Source: Magnolia sinica
Lineage: Eukaryota > Streptophyta > Magnoliopsida > Magnoliales > Magnoliaceae
DNA: 64,000 nt
Direction of reading: 5' to 3'
NCBI RefSeq assembly: GCF_029962835.1
Contig: NC_080585.1
Location: 56,035,443-56,099,442 of the forward strand
The notes beneath the pieces are model-generated. The model did not search any database. It was given only the letters and a program-made list of their open reading frames with translations, and was not told the origin of the DNA. Below, one piece after another: positions 23,581 to 34,447 of this stretch (position 1 is its first letter; every line of letters begins with the position of its first letter). The position numbers and the translations under genes were made by a program.

Positions 23581-26404
23581 AGGGTAGGCATAGTATTCAA
23601 TGATCTGAACTATTTATACGATTGAGCTAATTTTTAGTGATCCTTAGTGGTGTCTTATAATAGGGCGCTTATTTTGTATTCCAAATCATTTGCACAATTG
23701 GGCTTGTTTTCAATGATCCAAACCTTAATATCATGTAGACCATTTCCAGTGGTAAAAACTATATGCATAAGTGTCCAATTTGAATGATCTAAGCCATTGA
23801 TATGATTGGGCTCATTTTCTCCAATTCTAACTATTCATATGGCTGACCCAACCCATAATATGGTTAGGTCTATTTACAATGATCTAAATTGCTCATATGA
23901 TTTGGCTTATCTCTAGCGATCCAAACATATGATATGATTGGGCCATTTCGGTAGATCCAAACTATTCATATGATTGGGCTCATATTTGTTGATCAACATG
24001 CTTGATATGTTAAGTTGATACATATCTTTCATTTGATCGAGTTGGTTCACAATGGTTGGTTAATATTTCTATATTCTAGGGCCCTTATTAATTGCTCTAA
24101 ATTGTTCAAATGATTGGACTTGTTTCAATCCAAACCATTCATTTGATTGCTTCATTTATGTAATTCAAACCATCTATAGAGTTAGTCTTGTGCTTAACAA
24201 ATTAATTTTTGGGTGCCTCATGTACAAAAAAAAATCATTCCTGATTCAAATTGTTCTTATGATTGGCCTTGTTTTTAGCCACACAAAACTTTGATATGAG
24301 TGCACCTATTCACAAGATTAAAGTCATTCGTATACTTGTCTATTTTAAGTGATCTAAGCCCCTTCATTTGATTGGAGCAAACTTAGTCCCTTGTTTACTA
24401 AGCCAATGAATGAAAGTTTTATACTCTTTGTTCGGTTGCACAAGCACAAAATTTCATTATGGGAGGAGTAATCTTCGTAAATTATTATGCTCATTTTCAA
24501 TAACCTTGCTAATCATACAATTGACAAGTTTTTGGTGATTTAAGCTGTTAATATGGTAGAGTCTGTTTCTGTCAATCTAACCCGTTCATCTGGTTTGGCT
24601 TGTTTTGTGACATAACCCTTGGTGAATTTGTAATTGGGGTTTCACTCATTAGAGACAATTGAATGCATGACTCATGCACAATGGGCCCATTTTCAATTAT
24701 TCAAGCCATTAATTAATCTCTTGGTTCACTTTTCCTAGTAGAAACTGTTCTTATGGTTGGGTCCCTTTGTAGTGACCTAAACCATTAATCACGTAGCTCA
24801 CTTCTAATGATGCAAACTATTTATAGGTAGGTCCCATTTTTGCTAACCAAGTCATTCATAAAGATGAGAATATCTTTTGAAATGCGTGGGCCATTTGAAG
24901 TTATCCAATTGAGCTAACCTTCTAAAATGCATGGGTTGGTTGGAGTCGATTAAATCATTTATATTGCTGGCTCTTTTTTAGTGATCGAAACCCTCTAGGC
25001 AGGTACCGTTTTTGCTAACCAAATCGATGGGCCTATCTTTTGAAATGCTTGGGCCATTTGAAGTTATCCAATTGAGCTAACCTTCTAAAATGCATGGATT
25101 GGTTGGAGTCGATCAAATCATTCATATTGCCGACTCTTTTTAAGTGATCGAAACTCTCAATATAATTCAAGCCATTTTAGTGATCCACACCCTTCGTATT
25201 ATTGAGGCTATTTCTAGTGATCCAAATTAGTTAATATCCTAAGGTCCATGGTTCAACAATCCAAGCAGACTTATCCGAACCCTTTACATAATTTGGCCTG
25301 TTTTAGTGATCCAAACTCGTCTTATTGTTGGGGCCCTTTTTAGTCATCTAAATTAATTGACATTTTAAGGCTTATGTTCATTAATCTAACCAAATGATCT
25401 ATAGCCCATGTTGGTTGGATTGGTCCGCCACTAATGTCAACCATGAATATTATGTTAAGGCCCTTGTCTAGTGATTCAATTAGGCGGTGTGCTACAAACC
25501 TCGATGGACCTGTAATTGTGTTTTCACCCATTTGAGATAAGTGCACGAATCATGTACAATGGGCCTATTTTCAATTATCCAAACCATTATTATCTCTTGC
25601 TCCATTTTTACTGGTAGAAACCATTCTTATGGTTGGTTCCTTTATAGTAATCCAGACCGTTAATCACTTGATTCTAATGATGCGAGCTACTTATATGAAT
25701 GATCCCACTTTCATTAACCAAGCCATTCATAAGATAAGCTATCCTTTTGAAATTCTTGGGCCATTCAAAATGATCCAATTAGGCCAAACTTTTAAAATGC
25801 TTGGGTTGTTTGGAGTGATCTAAATTGTTCATATTAGTGGTTCTTTTTAAGTGGTCTAAATCAATCTTTAAATCATCCATGATTTGTTTATGTTAAGTCA
25901 AACTGAGTGGTTGCCACATCTCTTTTTTTAATAAATAGGTTGGGCGAATTTTTTTAGCATGTTGGATAATCTTTGCAAGCTTTGAGTCAACTTACAATTC
26001 TTCAACCTGAGGAAACTAGCTTACTAAACTATTAATATTTTTTTAGTTAAGTGATGTGATTATTAGTGTTTAGGAAGGAATGCAACTTTTTATGCTCAAA
26101 GTTAGCAATTTGCAACATAAGGGAACTAGCTTGCCATATTTTCTATATATATGTTTTAGGTTATAGTGATATGTTTATAATTAGAGCAGAGGACAAAATG
26201 CACTTTGTTTCTTAACAAATCCTTTTTCTTGGCATGTTCCTAATGAAATTTGTTTCTTTTTCATCTAGTTTTGATAGGCACCTCATTGGTTTTTGACAAT
26301 TGTTTTTTTTTTTTAATGACAATTGTTCTTTTATGCTTAATATATCTCTGAAAGAACTCAATTAGGCTATTCTTTTGTCTCATGCTTTATCTATTGTTTT
26401 AATC
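23581..26404. repeat. Degenerate relative of the satellite
   Basis: The words GATCCAAAC, ATATGATTGGGC and CATTTTTAGTGATC recur about every 36-40 bp, but much more diverged than in the main array. Nested duplications are visible: a ~172 bp tandem pair (24841 and 25013 areas, sharing GAGCTAACCTTCTAAAATGC) and an ~882 bp spaced pair (TAATTGGGGT at 24631, TAATTGTGTT at 25513). The last 500 bp lose the motif and become plain AT-rich DNA before the retrotransposon insertion. Confidence 0.65.
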
Positions 26405-26409
26405 ACACC
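26405..26409 (+). repeat. Target site duplication ACACC (left)
   Basis: ACACC immediately precedes the 5' LTR and is repeated exactly at 36920-36924 after the 3' LTR. A 5 bp duplication is standard for gypsy integrase. Confidence 0.9.
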
Positions 26410-27271
26410 TGTTGAGACATAAAAATGATGAAGGGGTGAAATTAAGGAAGATTGAGATTGAGAAAGAGAATTAAAGAAGAAGAAGAATGAAGCGACTTGA
26501 GGGTGGTTTGCGCGGGTCCACGCAACAGATATCCATTGCGCAGGATCGCACAACCAAAATAGGCATTGTGCGGGTCCGTGTAATGAGTTCCAGGAGTGAT
26601 TCTTTATAAAAAGGTCTTAAATCCATTGCACAGGATCGCGCAACCAAAATAGGCATTGCACCGCGCAATGAGTTCTAGGAGTGACTCTTTACAAAAAGGT
26701 CTTAAACACTGAAAGGCAGATCCCATGGTGCTAAAATCAAGGTACCACACGTGTGAGGGCCTATAAATACCCCCTCCCCTCCATTTGGGAGGATTGAAGA
26801 TTTTCAGAAGGAAGCGGAGCAAGGAGGAAGATCGAAGGTGAGAGAGAAGGCTACGGTGGTTTGCGCAGCCCCGTGCAACCGACGTCTGTTGCATGGGTCC
26901 GCGCAACCAGACTGCCCTGCAATCTGTGAAGATAAAGGGCTGTTATGTTGTTGAAATGGTTGAAGTCTTCAAGTTCCTTCTTTTCCATTTTAGAGGAGAG
27001 TAATTAGCAGAAAAGCATATTCCTCCTAAGTCCTAGGAGATGACTAAATCACTGACGAGATGTTGTTGGATTTAATATTTGACTATGACAATTGAACTCA
27101 TAATAATTTCTTTATTCCGAGTAATCTATCTTAGAATCAAGGGATACTAGAAGGATGTAAATGAACTCAGCATTAATAAAGTGTGATGATCATTTTAAAT
27201 ACTCTTTCTCTGCTATGTTTAAATAATATAATCTCCCAAATCAAAATACATTTTGTTTCTTGTTCGAAACA
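26410..27271 (+). repeat. 5' LTR
   Basis: Starts TGTTGAGACATAAAAATG and ends TTGTTCGAAACA. In U3 a ~90 bp segment is present twice in tandem (CAACCAAAATAGGCATTG at 26551 and 26641). A CACGTG box at 26748-26753 and a TATA box at 26762-26769 follow. The GC-rich part of U3 contains many GCGCGGGTCCGCGCAA-like palindromic words. Confidence 0.95.
26762..26769 (+). promoter_or_regulatory. TATA box of the 5' LTR
   Basis: TATAAATA within GGGCCTATAAATACCCCC, conserved at 36406-36413 in the 3' LTR. A CACGTG box (26748-26753) sits directly upstream. It is the likely core promoter of the element, with transcription expected to start roughly 30 bp downstream. Confidence 0.75.
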
Positions 27272-27274
27272 AAA

Positions 27275-27292
27275 TGGTTACTCTGCTGGGGA
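27275..27292 (+). promoter_or_regulatory. Primer binding site candidate
   Basis: TGGTTACTCTGCTGGGGA starts 3 bp after the 5' LTR, the position where a tRNA 3' end pairs to prime reverse transcription. The pattern TGG..ACTC..CTGGGGA resembles the tRNA-Arg-type sites I recall for Ogre/Tat elements and not the tRNA-Met type. A related word (TGGCGACTCTCAGTGGGAA) recurs near 27371. The tRNA identity is uncertain. Confidence 0.5.
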
Positions 27293-27996
27293 ATCTTTTA
27301 TCTTATTTGACATTAGTAGTGAAATCGTTATGAAACTTTCATCGTAGTTTGGCATCTTTCAGATGCCAAAATGGCGACTCTCAGTGGGAATAGCCTCCCC
27401 TTCATCTCTAAGATAGATTGTTTAATTCTTTAACCACTAACTACAATCATGTTTCATGTTCGAAGGTTTCTGCATCCAATTACAACCTACTGCTCATGGC
27501 AACTTCTGTGAGGAAAGTAAACTTCCGATTTACTCCAACTGGGTTTGTGATAGAATACACATCGGATCAAATCTCGAAGCACCTAACTCGAATCCCTACA
27601 ATTGAATGAATCTGCTTCCGATTTACTCCAACTGGGTTCATGATAGAATACTACCCCAACTGATTCGAGTGACAGTTGGGGTAGTATCTGCTTCGTCTAA
27701 ACCACTGGGAGGTGATGAAGCTGGACTGTTGTAACGTCTCGCAAGACGAGGTCACGAAATGCAAGAAGCCTTAGAATGTATCTGCCTTCACCAAGAATCA
27801 AAGAGCCAATAATGGCTTTGGGTATTTCAAGGGCCAGATGGACATGGGAACAAAAACGTAAAGCATTAATAGCAAGTTCGCCAGTATTCGCGTCACCCCA
27901 GACAAATTCACCGATGTTTATATCGTCTTAATCGACCGATGGCATCGAAAGCATGGAAAAGTCGAATCTAGACAATATGACACTACAGAGGATTAT
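27293..27996 (+). other. Untranslated leader of the Tat element
   Basis: About 700 bp between the PBS and gag. It contains a direct duplication of CTTCCGATTTACTCCAACTG (27515 and 27616 areas) and a strong hairpin at 27648-27687. No protein domain is seen. Confidence 0.7.
27648..27687 (+). repeat. Perfect 15 bp inverted repeat (hairpin) in the leader
   Basis: ATACTACCCCAACTG at 27648-27662 and its exact reverse complement at 27673-27687, separated by a 10-base loop. In the RNA this would form a stable stem-loop in the gag leader. A role in dimerisation or packaging is only a guess. Confidence 0.85.
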
Positions 27997-28872
27997 GTGA
28001 ATGAGATGGTAGAAGCACAAAGAATACTAATGAATGAGTGCAGAAACCTTAAAGAGGCTTTAGCAAGCCTTGCACATGATGTGGCCCAAATAAAGGCTCT
28101 CCCGATGGCAGGCATAACGAATAGACAAGGAAGTCAATATGAAAACTCTCAACTGCAAGGGGCGAAATCACGAGGGTCCACTCCGGACACAAGGGCCATA
28201 ATGCGAAACGAGGCGAGGCAAATTGTTGAAGAAGTTGTCAGAATAGAAAAGGAACGTGGAACTATTGGTCCTTTCAGATATCGAACATCGTATCCAAGAG
28301 AGGTAGATGATATTCCCTTTCCAGCCAATTTCAAGCATCTGAATTTTCAAAAGTTTAATGGAGAAGGATCTCCAGAGGAATATTTAATGCACTTCATTAC
28401 CAGCATGAGAAATTTTTCTACAATACCACAGTATTGCTTACGATTGTTCGGGTCGTCATTGACGGATGGCATTCCGATGGTATTCTAGCTTAGCTCCAGG
28501 GTCAATCCATACTTGGGAGCAAATGCAAGATGCTTTTGTGTCTAATTTTTTTCTCCAGCACAAGATGTCAGTATTGCTAAATTGACTTCTGTGCGACAAG
28601 GCGAAAGCGAATCAGTAGGAAGGTTTATAGATAGATGGAAAACATTGGAAACTTTGTGTAAACAGCTACTAGAAGAAAATGAACAAGTCAAGATGCGTCT
28701 AAACTCTATGAAGACGGAATTCGTAGTTGGACTTACCAGTGTCGACATCAGAACTTTTCGTGACTTGGCCACTAAGGCTTATACTTTGGAACTAATAAAT
28801 CGGATAATGCCAGCATTTTTCTATGATACAGCTCAGGGGGCTCGCAGCAGGATAATAGTAAATACAATATGA
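27997..28872 (+). pseudogene. gag (capsid part), Tat element
   Basis: The retrotransposon Gag region starts at MNEMVEAQRILMNECRNL and reaches the conserved capsid motif FKHLNFQKFNGEGSPEEYL and the segment around LRLFGSSLTDG. The frame then ends at 28488, while the family sequence continues in the other frames: WYSSLAPGSIHTWEQMQDAF (from about 28470) and, after a second shift, LTSVRQGESESVGRFIDRW (from 28582), up to a stop at 28872. So at least two frameshifts break it. The capsid would normally form the virus-like particle around the element's RNA. The downstream nucleocapsid part is listed separately. Confidence 0.85.
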
Positions 28873-28969
28873 TCGGGATAAGCCTTGTAATGATGTAAGA
28901 GATTTAAAGAAAGAAAAACCAAAATGAAAAGAGGGGTCGATTTAGCTAAGAAGGTATAAAAAACTCAAG

Positions 28970-29323
28970 ATGCTCAATTCACATGAAGGGTTTGCGTTCG
29001 ATAAAGAAGATGGCATTCCAATGATGAACCAGCTATTAAAGGCCAACATAATAAAATTGCCAGAACCCAAACGCCCTGAAGATATGACAAGAATCGGAGA
29101 ACAAAATTTTTGTCACTATCATCGCTTAGTGGGACATCCAACGGAGAATTGTCATACATTAAAATGTATAATACAACGAATGATAGATAGAGATGAAATA
29201 ATAATTGGAAAGAAAACAAGCAAGAAGGCCATGAAAAGTATGAGTTTTGACTACGAAGAATACACCAGCCTAAATCAGAGGAGAGGAATGCAAATTCCTA
29301 TTGGGGTCAGCCAGGAAAAGTAA
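28970..29323 (+). pseudogene. gag nucleocapsid region with CHHC-type finger
   Basis: This frame contains NFCHYHRLVGHPTENCHTLK, a C-x-Y-H-x4-H-x4-C type finger characteristic of Tat and Athila Gag proteins, where it replaces the classical CCHC knuckle, then IIQRMIDRDEI. It ends at a stop at 29321-29323. Reverse transcriptase follows only about 270 bp later. In complete Tat elements a protease domain lies in between; here none is recognisable, so an internal deletion is likely. Confidence 0.75.
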
Positions 29324-29592
29324 AGAAAATTTCAAGACATGGGGGCAAAGTCATCAATAAATATGGTTACAACTGAGCGGCCAGTAGAAGAAAATCCTAA
29401 AATAGTCAAACATCCTGAGGTAGCTTCGAAGCAGATGGAAGATGGGGGGCAACCGATGACAGACAGTTTGTAAGAGATAAACTTGGGTACGAAAGAAGAG
29501 CCATCAGCGCCGGCCTTTCTAAACAAGAATCTGCAGAATACGTTCAACTTCTTAGAGAAAATAAAGACGTATTCGCTTGGACATATGCAAAG

Positions 29593-30345
29593 ATGCCTGG
29601 CTTAGAGCCTTCCGTAGCATTGCACCGACTAAATATTTCTAAGGAGAAAAGGCTGGTTAAACAGGCACAAAGGCGATTTCATCTAGACCTAGTCCCCCTA
29701 ATTGAAGAAGAAGTCAATAAATTGATAAAGGTCAGGTCTGTTAGAGAGGTCAAATATCCCAAGTGGATATCGAATATTGTCCCGATGAGGAAGAAAAATG
29801 GACAAGTTAGGGTGTACGTCAACTTTAGAGACCTGAACGAAGCTTATCCAAAAGATGATTTTTTGCTCCCAATAACTGAACTACTGATTGATAGTACAAC
29901 TCAGTATGCTGTCATGTCTTTTATGGACGGTTATGTAGGATATAATCAAATTTGAATGGCCCTTGAAGACGAGGAAGCAACAACATTTAGGACTTCACTA
30001 GGAATTTTCTGTTATAAGGTTATGCCATTCGGACTTAAAAATGCTAGGGAAACATATCAGAGAGCGATGCAAAACATTTTTCAAGATATGATGCACAAGC
30101 ACATTGAATGTTATGTCGATGACTTGGTAGTCAGGTCGGGAGGCCATCAGGAACATCGTGAGCACTTGGCGTCGATCTTTCGTCGACTCAAAAAGAAACA
30201 ATTGAAAATGAATCCCGCTAAATGTGCATTTGGGGTGTCCTCCGGTAAGTTTCTTGGTTTTGTTGTCTGGCATAAGGCATTGAGATTGATCCAGGGAAAA
30301 TCAAGGCTATTCAAAATATGCCGCCACCGAAGATATTGAAAGAAT
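29593..30345 (+). pseudogene. Reverse transcriptase, Tat element
   Basis: RT domain split by a TGA at 29953-29955 and by a frameshift near 30285. Motifs in order: NIVPMRKKNGQVRVYVNFRDL (usual form VCVDFRDLN), LPITELLID, MSFMDGYVGYNQI, stop, then FRTSLGIFCYKVMPFGLKNA, the catalytic YVDD at 30112-30123, and CAFGVSSGKFLGF. The YVDD box is intact, although VDFRDLN has become VNFRDLN, changing the first catalytic aspartate. The sequence just upstream (from about 29470) matches the usual linker before RT, in another frame and with a TAA. Confidence 0.93.
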
Positions 30346-30977
30346 TAAAAAGCTTACAAGGAAAATTGACATACATTCGCCATTTCATTTCGAATTTGAC
30401 AGGGAGATGTCAGCCATTTTCCCATCTAATGAAAGAGGGTACAGAGTTTGTATGGGATCAAGCCTATTAGAACGCGTTTAATTTGATAAAGGAATTGCTG
30501 AAACAACCACCAGTATTGGCAGCTCCAGTGAAAGGAAAACCGCTTATTTTATATATGTCTGCAGCTGAACATTCTTTAGGAGCTTTGCTGGCACAGATGA
30601 ATGAGTCTGGAAAAGAAACCGCTCTTTACTATTTAAGCCGGACCCTAATGGGGGCAGAATGCAATTACTCCCTGATCGAGAAAGAATGTTTGGCATTAAT
30701 ATTTGTAGTGCAAAAGTTGAGACATTATTGTCTAACTCATCATGTAATGTTGATTTCGAGGGCCGACCTGATAAAGTTTTTGATGACAAGACCGATGTTG
30801 TCCGGAAGATTAGCCAAATGGATGCTGTTGCTTTCAGAATATTCTATTACGTATGAACCAGCAAAAGCAGCAAAAGGGCAGGCAGTGGTAGATTTCCTTG
30901 CAACACACCCTGTAGTAGAATCTGAGGCCATTAGTGACGATTTTCTAGATGAACAAGTTATGTTAGCTGAATCGTAG
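30346..30977 (+). pseudogene. RNase H (polyprotein type) of the Tat element
   Basis: The connection region (LKSLQGKLTYIRHFISNL) and a TAG at about 30468 precede an open frame of 164 residues from 30483. The frame carries VLAAPVKGKPLILYMSAA, LAQMNESGKETALYYLSR, NYSLIEKECLALIFVVQKLR and MTRPMLSGRLAKWMLLLSEY, the standard order of gypsy RNase H. As usual for Tat elements the first motif has A/S where other lineages have D. Confidence 0.9.
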
Positions 30978-30989
30978 AGCCCATGACAG

Positions 30990-31571
30990 ATGTATTTTGA
31001 TGGTGCTTTTCGAGCATCAGGAGTGGGGGCAGGAGTGATATTCATTACTCCCCAAGGTGACTTACTACCTTATTCCTTTATATTGGGAACTGCATGTATG
31101 AATAATGAGGCTGAATACAGAGCCCTGATTATCATAATGGAATTGGCTAAAGAAATGAAGATAAGAACGCTACATATCTTCGGGGATTCCAAATTGATTA
31201 TAAATCAATTGATAACTAAATTCGAGATAAGAAAGCAAGAACTTTTTCCATACTGTCGGAAGGCACAACAGTTATTAGAACAGTTTTCCCATGTTGAAAT
31301 CAAACATATCCCTCGGTCAGAAAATGCAAAAGTGGATGCTTTGGCCAGCTTGGCAATGGCTCTATCTTGTCCAAATCGAAGCCCTCTTCAAGTGACTATA
31401 GAAGAAAGAAGATTTTTACCATCATCAGAATTTATTGAAGAAACTATCGAAACTCTTCCTATATCTTGTCTAGAGATCACAACAGGTGATTGGCGTCAAC
31501 CTTTCATAGATTATCTTAAATTTAACATCCTGCCGGAAGAACCCGCGCAGAGACAACAAATGGTCAAGTAG
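30990..31571 (+). pseudogene. Archaeal-type RNase H (aRNH) of the Tat element
   Basis: A second, different RNase H follows the first, separated by a TAG at 30975-30977 and a TGA replacing a tryptophan codon just before MYFDGAF. The four catalytic acidic residues are all visible: FDGAF, NNEAEYRA, GDSKLI and the D of KVDALASLA. This extra domain is thought to take over RNA cleavage from the polyprotein RNase H and defines the Tat lineage. The frame is open for 193 residues, making it the best preserved enzyme of the element. Confidence 0.93.
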
Positions 31572-32708
31572 ATTCATCATATGCAGTGAAGTGTTGTGCA
31601 AAAGGTCGTACAATGGAACACTATTACGTTGCTTAGATGAGCAAGAGGTAGGCCGAATGTGGGGCACATCAAGATGGTCGAAATTTATTTCATCGAGTAC
31701 ATAGGATGGGGTGTTATTGGCCCACCATGTTTAAAGACGCGATATATTATGCGAAACGATGTCATGAATTTCAGATTCATGAAGATGTTATACATGTTCC
31801 TCCAGAAGACCTAGATTAGTCAGTTGCTTCTTGGCCCTTCTCTGGTTAGGGGCTTGACGTTATTGGTCCTATTAATCCGCCTTCGACCAAAGGGAAGCAA
31901 TATATTTTGGCAATGATAGATTATTTCTCCAAATGGACCGAAGCAGTTGCATTATGCAGTGTTAAAGAGAAGGATGTGGTCAATTTCATCCGACACGTGA
32001 TAATATACCGTCATGGTGTTCCAAAGAAAATTGTTACAGACAATAGCACTCCCTTCAAAAACAAAGGCATGAGAAAATTGTGTCAGAAATTTAGCATTCA
32101 TCATTTGTTCTCAACACCTTATTATCCACCAGCCAATGGATCAGCAGAGGCATTTAATAAAACAATAGTCAAAATATTGAAGAAGACAATGACAGGGAAC
32201 AAACGTGATTGGGACGAAAGGTTACAAGAAGCATTATGGGTATACAGAACTACTCACCAAACAACGACAAGAGCAACACCATATTCACTAATCTATGGTG
32301 TGGAAGTAGTGATCCCAATTGAAATACAAGTAGCGTCACTAAGAGTGGCAGTACACCAGTCTATAACCGATGATGAAAACATAAAAAATAAGGTTAAAAG
32401 AGCTGGATTTGCTTGATGAGAAACGTCTAGCTGCCCAACAACGATTACAAATGTATCAGGCAAGAATATCAGCCGCCTTTGACAAACGAGTCAAGTATCG
32501 CTCTTTCAAAAAAGGGGATATCGTGCTGATGTTGAAAAGACCTATCGTGGTCACCCGTCGATCAGGGGGCAAGTTTGAACCTAAATGGGATGGCCCGTAT
32601 ATAATAAAAGAAGTATACTCCAATGGAGCATATAGAGTTGTGGATCAAGATGGGCAAGGAATCAGTATACCGGTTAATGCTCTCTTCCTTAAGAGATACC
32701 GTCCATAA
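31572..32708 (+). pseudogene. Integrase, Tat element
   Basis: The N-terminal zinc domain (about 31640-31790) is in a shifted frame: FHRVHRMGCYWPTMFKDA and RCHEFQIH, where the second zinc cysteine of the usual C-x2-C is F. Stops lie at about 31816 and 31847 (the latter replacing W in WPFS-W-GLD). The catalytic core follows: GLDVIGPINPP, DYFSKWTEAVAL, TDNSTPF and the E of NGSAEAFNKTI, giving the DD35E triad. A final frameshift at about 32410 leads to the C-terminal domain with KFEPKWDGPYIIKEVYSNG, the GPY motif, ending at a stop at 32706-32708. Confidence 0.93.
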
Positions 32709-33902
32709 AAATACTTTAGATTTTGCTCCAAAAAATTATCAGAATAATGATTCTGTATCAAAAGGGGGCAAGATGAATGAATATAGAAGAAGTTCGCGAG
32801 CATATCAAGACTATGTAATAGCAAATATTGCAAAAGGAAAGTGAATATCACCATCATCAAGTGAGCCCTACAAAATTCTGTCTAAAATTGATACCATCAC
32901 CAAGCTGGTATATTATAAACAACACAGACAGACAGACGGGTATAATTAAAGATATTAGTAGAAGTGGTGATGTGTCAATTTTAGTCAGAGATGTCTATCA
33001 TTCTCACAATAACTGATCATACCTATGTCTTCTAAGGCATTTTAAGGCAGCCTAGTCAAGCCAATGGCCAATCGCGTATAAGACCTATCATTTTCTCCAT
33101 TCGGGCAGCGGTGAGAAGCCAGTTGCCCTAAAAAGCCCGTGAAGGCCATCATACGCATACCCATGCGGGCAGCTGACGGAGCCAGTGACAAAAAGTCTAA
33201 AAATAAGGGCCAAAAGTCCTCAACGGCCAGTCACGTGTAACCCCCATGCTGTCTGTATAGTTTTCGGGTAGTGTCACGGGGAATGGAGGAAATACCCTCC
33301 CGTGAATGGGCTCGACCTTGCAGACGAAGAAAATGAGGGCCACAGTGTGAGCTTTAGATAGGCTAACCATGCGTAAGACCCCCCAGATCTATGGTTTGAT
33401 TTCATTACTAACTCATGAGGAAGGGCTTAAACCTATTCATTGACGGACTGGCGGCCCTAGATTTGGTACCCTAAAGGTCGCCTTGTGCACCCTGTGAACT
33501 CTAGAGAGTTACTGCGGCCACCCCTGTGCGTAATTCCAACCAAGTTCACGGCCCCGGTAGCTTCATTGGGCCCCTCTGATGGATCGCGGTTTGTGAACTC
33601 CCTAGGCTGTGAGAAGTCCAGTGAACTCGTAAGAGTTACAGAGGCCATCACGTGAGATCGGGCTCCACTACTCAAGAGCTTAAACGTAACTGACGAAATT
33701 GAAATTTAGCACCGCCAATTAAATCAAAAATCATATAGGAAGTCCCGTACTGACAAGCATAAAAATGCTAAGTGTTGTGATTAGCTCCTTATTAGATGTT
33801 ATGTTAAGATTACTGCATAGCTAAATATGCTTGAAATTTGTCATGAATTGGAAATTTATGAATACTGCAATGTCGTCGATAATGTGGGTTAGGAATAAAA
33901 AA

Positions 33903-33905
<3 letters not shown>

Positions 33906-33939
<34 letters not shown>
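33906..33939. repeat. (AT)n microsatellite
   Basis: About 17 uninterrupted AT units, 8 bp before the palindrome at 33947. Confidence 0.95.
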
Positions 33940-33941
<2 letters not shown>

Positions 33942-33946
33942 CTAAG

Positions 33947-33980
33947 ATTATAAGAATATATGGCCATATATTCTTATAAT
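33947..33980. repeat. Perfect 34 bp palindrome
   Basis: ATTATAAGAATATATGG is followed directly by its exact reverse complement with no spacer; the centre lies between 33963 and 33964. Together with the adjacent AT tract it could extrude as a cruciform. Confidence 0.95.
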
Positions 33981-34447
33981 GGAAGTATGTTTGGTGACAG
34001 GAATCACGAAGTTTCATATGCAAAGTAGAACCACAATTGTATTAAGTCAGAGCAAAATATTCAATGTTTGGTGTCTTTTAACTTAAAGTCAAATATTTCA
34101 GAATATAGTTATTCTTCCGACGGAGATGAGTCTTCGATAATAATGTGCTTATCCTTCTGAGACGGATAACGATGTCCTGACATTTCCTGCTTTTCTGACA
34201 AAGGAGAATTATTGCATAATATCTGTAGAGGTGGAGGAAGGTAGAACTGTAAGGGATTATCATTCTTTGCAGAGAATTTATGAGATTCGTCGGAGGAATA
34301 CCGAAAGCTATCCATCCTTCAAGAACATCAGCATGTTTTACTTCATAAATGACGTCTTCTAAAGAGATCCTTGTACCAAGTTGATCTGGAAAGGGGGGAG
34401 AACTCGTTTATTCAAAATAACCGATACCCAAATATTTCTGATAATCC

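Larger units (their letters stand above)
32709..34447. other. 3' non-coding region of the Tat element
   Basis: About 1.7 kb between the integrase stop and the antisense gene. The part 33040-33700 is GC-richer and repeats phrases such as GTGAACTC...AGAGTTAC (33497 and 33614 areas). A (TA)n tract and a perfect 34 bp palindrome lie at 33906-33980. No sense-strand gene is recognised. Confidence 0.7.

Noticed and set aside
28149..28350. Minus-strand frames inside gag
   Set aside because: Shadows of the plus-strand gag reading frame.
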